Part shown: piece by piece, positions 61,810 to 64,000 of the stretch
Position numbering within the stretch: the stretch's first letter is position 1
Layout: the number at the start of each line of letters is the position of its first letter
NCBI GenBank assembly: GCA_016703535.1
Contig: JADJBV010000001.1
Span: 2,718,001-2,782,000 of the forward strand
Reading direction: 5' to 3'
DNA from: Deltaproteobacteria bacterium
Lineage (GTDB): Bacteria; Myxococcota; Kuafuiibacteriia; Kuafuiibacteriales; Kuafuiibacteriaceae
Length of the DNA stretch: 64,000 nt
Program-made: the position numbers and the translations under genes
Notes under the pieces: generated by a model
Database searches by the model: none
Told to the model about the DNA's origin: nothing
Seen by the model: the letters and a program-made list of their open reading frames with translations, nothing else

Positions 61810-62625
61810 TCAACGTTGGGCCGGCACAAAACGCTCGAGCAACATGGTCAACAGCTCGCTCTTGTTGGACACGCCCAAACGTTCGTAGATGATCGCCGCG
61901 TGGTATTTGACCGTCCTGGGTGAGATCCCGAAGGACTCGCCGATCTCCCGCATCGAGGCGCCGGCCAAGAGGTGCCGGAGGACCTCCCGCTGCTGCTCGG
62001 ACAGGTGGCCTTCCTTGACCATGGTCTCCAAGGCCCCACCCAAATCCGAACCCGGCGGCAAGCGGAGGGCGTCCTCCAAAGACCTGGGTGCCCGCTGGGC
62101 TTCGGCGACGCTGGAGAGGGCCTGCCTTTTTTGGGGTTCGGGGTGGGCCAGGTAGTCGGAGAGGGCCAAGCGGTGCCGCCAGACCAAGGTGCGGGCCACG
62201 GTGCGGGCCAATGAGTCGAGCAGATCCGGCGGCGCGAAGGGCTTGATCAAGAAGTCCTCGGCGCCCGCGGCGATGGCCTCCAGCCCGATCGCCGAGCTGC
62301 GGCTCCCGGTGATCAACAACGCACAACAAGGGGTCGGCGCCGAACGCAGCCACCGCACCAAGGCCGGGCCGGTCTCGGGGCCCGCCTCGCCGACGAGCCA
62401 GTAGTCGATGATCGCCGCGTCATAGACGACCTGCCCGTCATGCAAGGCCCGTGCTTCGGAGAGGTTGGCCGCCGTCGAAACTTGACACCCCTCGATGCCC
62501 AACAGCCGCACCAGGGCCCGCCGCGCCAGCTCGTCGTCGTCCACCACCAAGATGTGGCGACCGCCGAGGATCTCGTGGCGCTCCTCGTCGCTGAGCGAGG
62601 TTTGGGATCGAGGGGACGAACTCAT
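61810..62625 (-). CDS. Response regulator with LuxR-type DNA-binding domain
   Basis: 271 residues. The receiver domain (about 25-140) has VVDDDELA (acidic pocket), IIDYWLVGEA (phospho-acceptor Asp), LLITGS and LIKPFAPP (lysine). A ~55-residue linker leads to a LuxR/FixJ helix-turn-helix (LSEQQREVLRHLLAGASMREIGESFGISPRTVKYHAAIIYERLGVSNKSEL). No partner histidine kinase is encoded nearby. ATG 62625 overlaps the isomerase stop (ATGA). It likely controls an unlinked regulon, or its own operon with the UbiB-like kinase. Confidence 0.92.
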   Translation of the reverse strand: MSSSPRSQTSLSDEERHEILGGRHILVVDDDELARRALVRLLGIEGCQVSTAANLSEARALHDGQVVYDAAIIDYWLVGEAGPETGPALVRWLRSAPTPCCALLITGSRSSAIGLEAIAAGAEDFLIKPFAPPDLLDSLARTVARTLVWRHRLALSDYLAHPEPQKRQALSSVAEAQRAPRSLEDALRLPPGSDLGGALETMVKEGHLSEQQREVLRHLLAGASMREIGESFGISPRTVKYHAAIIYERLGVSNKSELLTMLLERFVPAQR

Positions 62626-63218
62626 CCTCGGAGCGCGGCCTCCACGAACATCAGCCGATCGTTGCCGAAGTAGAGTTGATCACCGACGAAGATCGCCGGC
62701 GCGCCAAAGGCCCCCCGAGAGACGGCCTCTTCGGTGTTGGCCCGCAGCCGATCCTTGACCGGCCCGGTCTGAGCGGCCGCGAACAAAGCCGCCGCGTCGA
62801 GGCCCGCTTCTTCGACGACCCCTCGGGCCTCGGACTCCTCGCCGACGTTGCGGCCCTGGACCCAATAGGCCTGAAAAAATGCGGTCGCCAAGGTTCGCCC
62901 CTGACCCGCGAGATCGGCCGCGGTGGCCAGGCGCATCGGCAACAGGCTGCTCAGCGGGAAGATCACCTCGAGGGCGGGCATCTTCATCGGCACCTGGTAA
63001 TGATCGCGCCAGCGCGCCAGGTCTTTGACCAGGTAGGCGGCTTTGTATGGGTTGGCGCCGGGCATCAGGTTGTCGGTGGACTTGAACACGCCCCCCAACA
63101 GGAACGGGCGATACTGGACCTCAGCCCCGGTCCGAGCCTCGAGGCCCGCCATCTGAGTGTGGGCCAGATAGGTATAGGGGCTGGCCACGTCCCAGAAGAG
63201 CTCGACCACCTTCTTCAC
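62622..63218 (-). CDS. 2-hydroxychromene-2-carboxylate isomerase-like (DsbA/GST-kappa) protein
   Basis: 198 residues from GTG 63218. The N-terminus VELFWDVASPYTYLA with SPYTYL and RPFLLGGVF, and the end GAFGAPAIFVGDQLYFGNDRLMFVEAAL, match the 2-hydroxychromene-2-carboxylate isomerase/GST-kappa group of the DsbA thioredoxin-like fold. Members use glutathione in isomerisation of aromatic breakdown products. No other aromatic pathway gene is next to it. It starts three bases after the DUF962 stop and overlaps the response regulator start, so it is in the middle of that operon. Confidence 0.9.
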   Translation of the reverse strand: MKKVVELFWDVASPYTYLAHTQMAGLEARTGAEVQYRPFLLGGVFKSTDNLMPGANPYKAAYLVKDLARWRDHYQVPMKMPALEVIFPLSSLLPMRLATAADLAGQGRTLATAFFQAYWVQGRNVGEESEARGVVEEAGLDAAALFAAAQTGPVKDRLRANTEEAVSRGAFGAPAIFVGDQLYFGNDRLMFVEAALRG

Positions 63219-63221
63219 GGA

Positions 63222-63566
63222 TCAGCTCCCCGCCCCGACGTGTCGCTCGACCTCTCCGCGGATCCGGCCGGTCCACATCAGGCCCCACATCTTGAAGTCG
63301 CCGATCAAAGACCAGAGGGGATAGGTGAAGGTGGCGGGCCGGTTTTTCTCGATGAAGAAGTGCGAGACCCAAGCGAAGCCGTAGCCCGGGATGAGGGCCC
63401 ACAAGGCGTAGAGGGGACGACCGATCACCACCGCGTTGACCAAGGTCAGGACCGCCAGGTTGGTGCCGATCCAGTGCATCAACCGGGTCGAGGCTTTGCC
63501 GTGTTCCCGAAGGTAGTAGGGCCAAAAGGCCTCGAAGGTCTGGATCCGCGCTTTCGGCTCGGTCAT
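63222..63566 (-). CDS. DUF962/Mpo1-like membrane protein
   Basis: 114 residues, with about three hydrophobic segments. The motifs FWPYYLREHGKASTRLMHWIGTNL and FAWVSHFFIEKNRPATFTYPLWSLIGDFKMW match the DUF962/Mpo1 family, which has conserved His residues in the helices. The yeast member Mpo1 is a 2-hydroxy fatty-acid dioxygenase. It is the first gene of a four-gene minus-strand operon ending in the UbiB-like kinase, a context that suggests lipid metabolism. Confidence 0.88.
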   Translation of the reverse strand: MTEPKARIQTFEAFWPYYLREHGKASTRLMHWIGTNLAVLTLVNAVVIGRPLYALWALIPGYGFAWVSHFFIEKNRPATFTYPLWSLIGDFKMWGLMWTGRIRGEVERHVGAGS

Positions 63567-63675
63567 GGGACCGCGAAGTTACGGGATAGGGACGGGGCCG
63601 GGCAATGAATCTCCTCGTGAACAAACCAAGGATTGACCCAGGCGGCGGAAGGGTGACAAGCCAAGCCCTCGATAA

Positions 63676-64000
63676 GTGAGCCTGATCGACGCTATTCGGA
63701 AGGTCCGCCGTGCCCCGCTGCGCTTCGAGCCGGACGGGGATCCCGGGCCCTTGGTGCCCCTGGTCGGCAAAAAGGTGTTGCTGGTCTACCTCTTCCCGGC
63801 CCTGGGGGACGCGATCCTGATCGGCCCGGTCGCCAAGGCCCTCCTCGACCAGGGGGCGGCCAAGGTCAGCCTGTTGGTGCGCAAAAACGCGGCCCGGATC
63901 CTGAAGACCCTGGACCTGCCCCTCGAGCTGCTGATCTTGCCCGACGAACTGGCGGTGCCGGCGGCGGCTCTGGCCGGCGCCAAAAAGGAGCTCAAGGCCG
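63676..64000 (+). CDS. GT9/heptosyltransferase-like protein, 5' part
   Basis: The frame opens at GTG 63676 and runs off the window edge, giving about 108 residues. After a short charged lead the sequence reads VLLVYLFPALGDAILIGPVAKALLDQGAAKVSLLVRKNAARIL. This is the LGDAxxxxPxxxAL opening of family 9 glycosyltransferases, which add heptose to lipopolysaccharide core. No strong ribosome site was seen. The call is based on the N-terminal Rossmann motif only. Confidence 0.6.
   Translation, partial: MSLIDAIRKVRRAPLRFEPDGDPGPLVPLVGKKVLLVYLFPALGDAILIGPVAKALLDQGAAKVSLLVRKNAARILKTLDLPLELLILPDELAVPAAALAGAKKELKA

Noticed and set aside
1..64000. Search for tRNA, rRNA, transposase, integrase, phage or toxin-antitoxin genes
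   Set aside because: None could be supported anywhere in the window; no cloverleaf-like sequence or recombinase motif was found by eye.

Overview
The window is GC-rich, gene-dense DNA that looks chromosomal and probably comes from a myxobacterium-like organism (Myxococcota or Bradymonadota). The evidence is the number of secreted lipoproteins with Asp/Gly/Pro-rich linkers after the lipobox, the Stig1/MopE-type Cys-rich and calcium-loop motifs, several eukaryote-type Ser/Thr kinases with TPR or PEGA partners, and the lack of phage or transposon genes. No tRNA, rRNA, CRISPR array or insertion sequence was seen. No stretch above about 300 bases lacks a gene.

Positions 1-653 hold the end of a His-rich membrane-oxygenase-like gene. 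Positions 730-17489 form a glucan-utilisation locus. A plus-strand operon encodes a GH1 beta-glucosidase, a clan GH-A glycosidase joined to what looks like an outer-membrane beta-barrel, two lipoproteins and a GH16 laminarinase. A minus-strand operon encodes a two-module binding lipoprotein and a ROK/XylR-type repressor. A plus-strand GH94-clan phosphorylase follows, then an operon of a multi-module binding lipoprotein and a GPH sugar symporter. Three copies of one 26-27 bp palindrome, each merged with a -35/-10 promoter, sit in front of these units (753-779, 10060-10085, 13522-13548). They closely resemble the Bacillus xyl operator as I remember it, which makes the ROK protein the obvious regulator. 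The simplest model is surface binding and cleavage of a beta-1,3-glucan, passage through the outer membrane, symport, and phosphorolysis or hydrolysis in the cytoplasm.

Positions 17519-36480 are mixed. They hold an MshEN-pseudokinase fusion, a CPBP-like membrane protein, two tandem paralogous lipoproteins with a shared upstream element, a Ski2-like helicase coupled to an FKBP, a TetR/diiron-protein pair, a PEGA protein and a kinase, an M1 peptidase with a membrane protein, a hydrolase/metallo-beta-lactamase pair, a tiny CX3C lipoprotein and leucyl aminopeptidase.

Positions 36513-49589 contain a hexamer-built inverted repeat, a metallophosphoesterase with a small CxxC protein, a salicylyl/anthraniloyl-CoA hydroxylase-reductase fusion, an oxidoreductase-ECF41 sigma pair with a matching ECF41 promoter, and a run of PEGA, zinc-ribbon/TPR and kinase-ATPase-TPR genes.

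Positions 49605-64000 contain a HEAT/HD pair, a Stig1/MopE lipoprotein, an envelope operon (Ser-rich lipoprotein, MopE/PPC lipoprotein, BNR propeller, periplasmic protein, amidase), a second inverted repeat, and a minus-strand operon of DUF962, isomerase, response regulator and UbiB-like kinase. The start of a GT9-like gene runs off the right edge.
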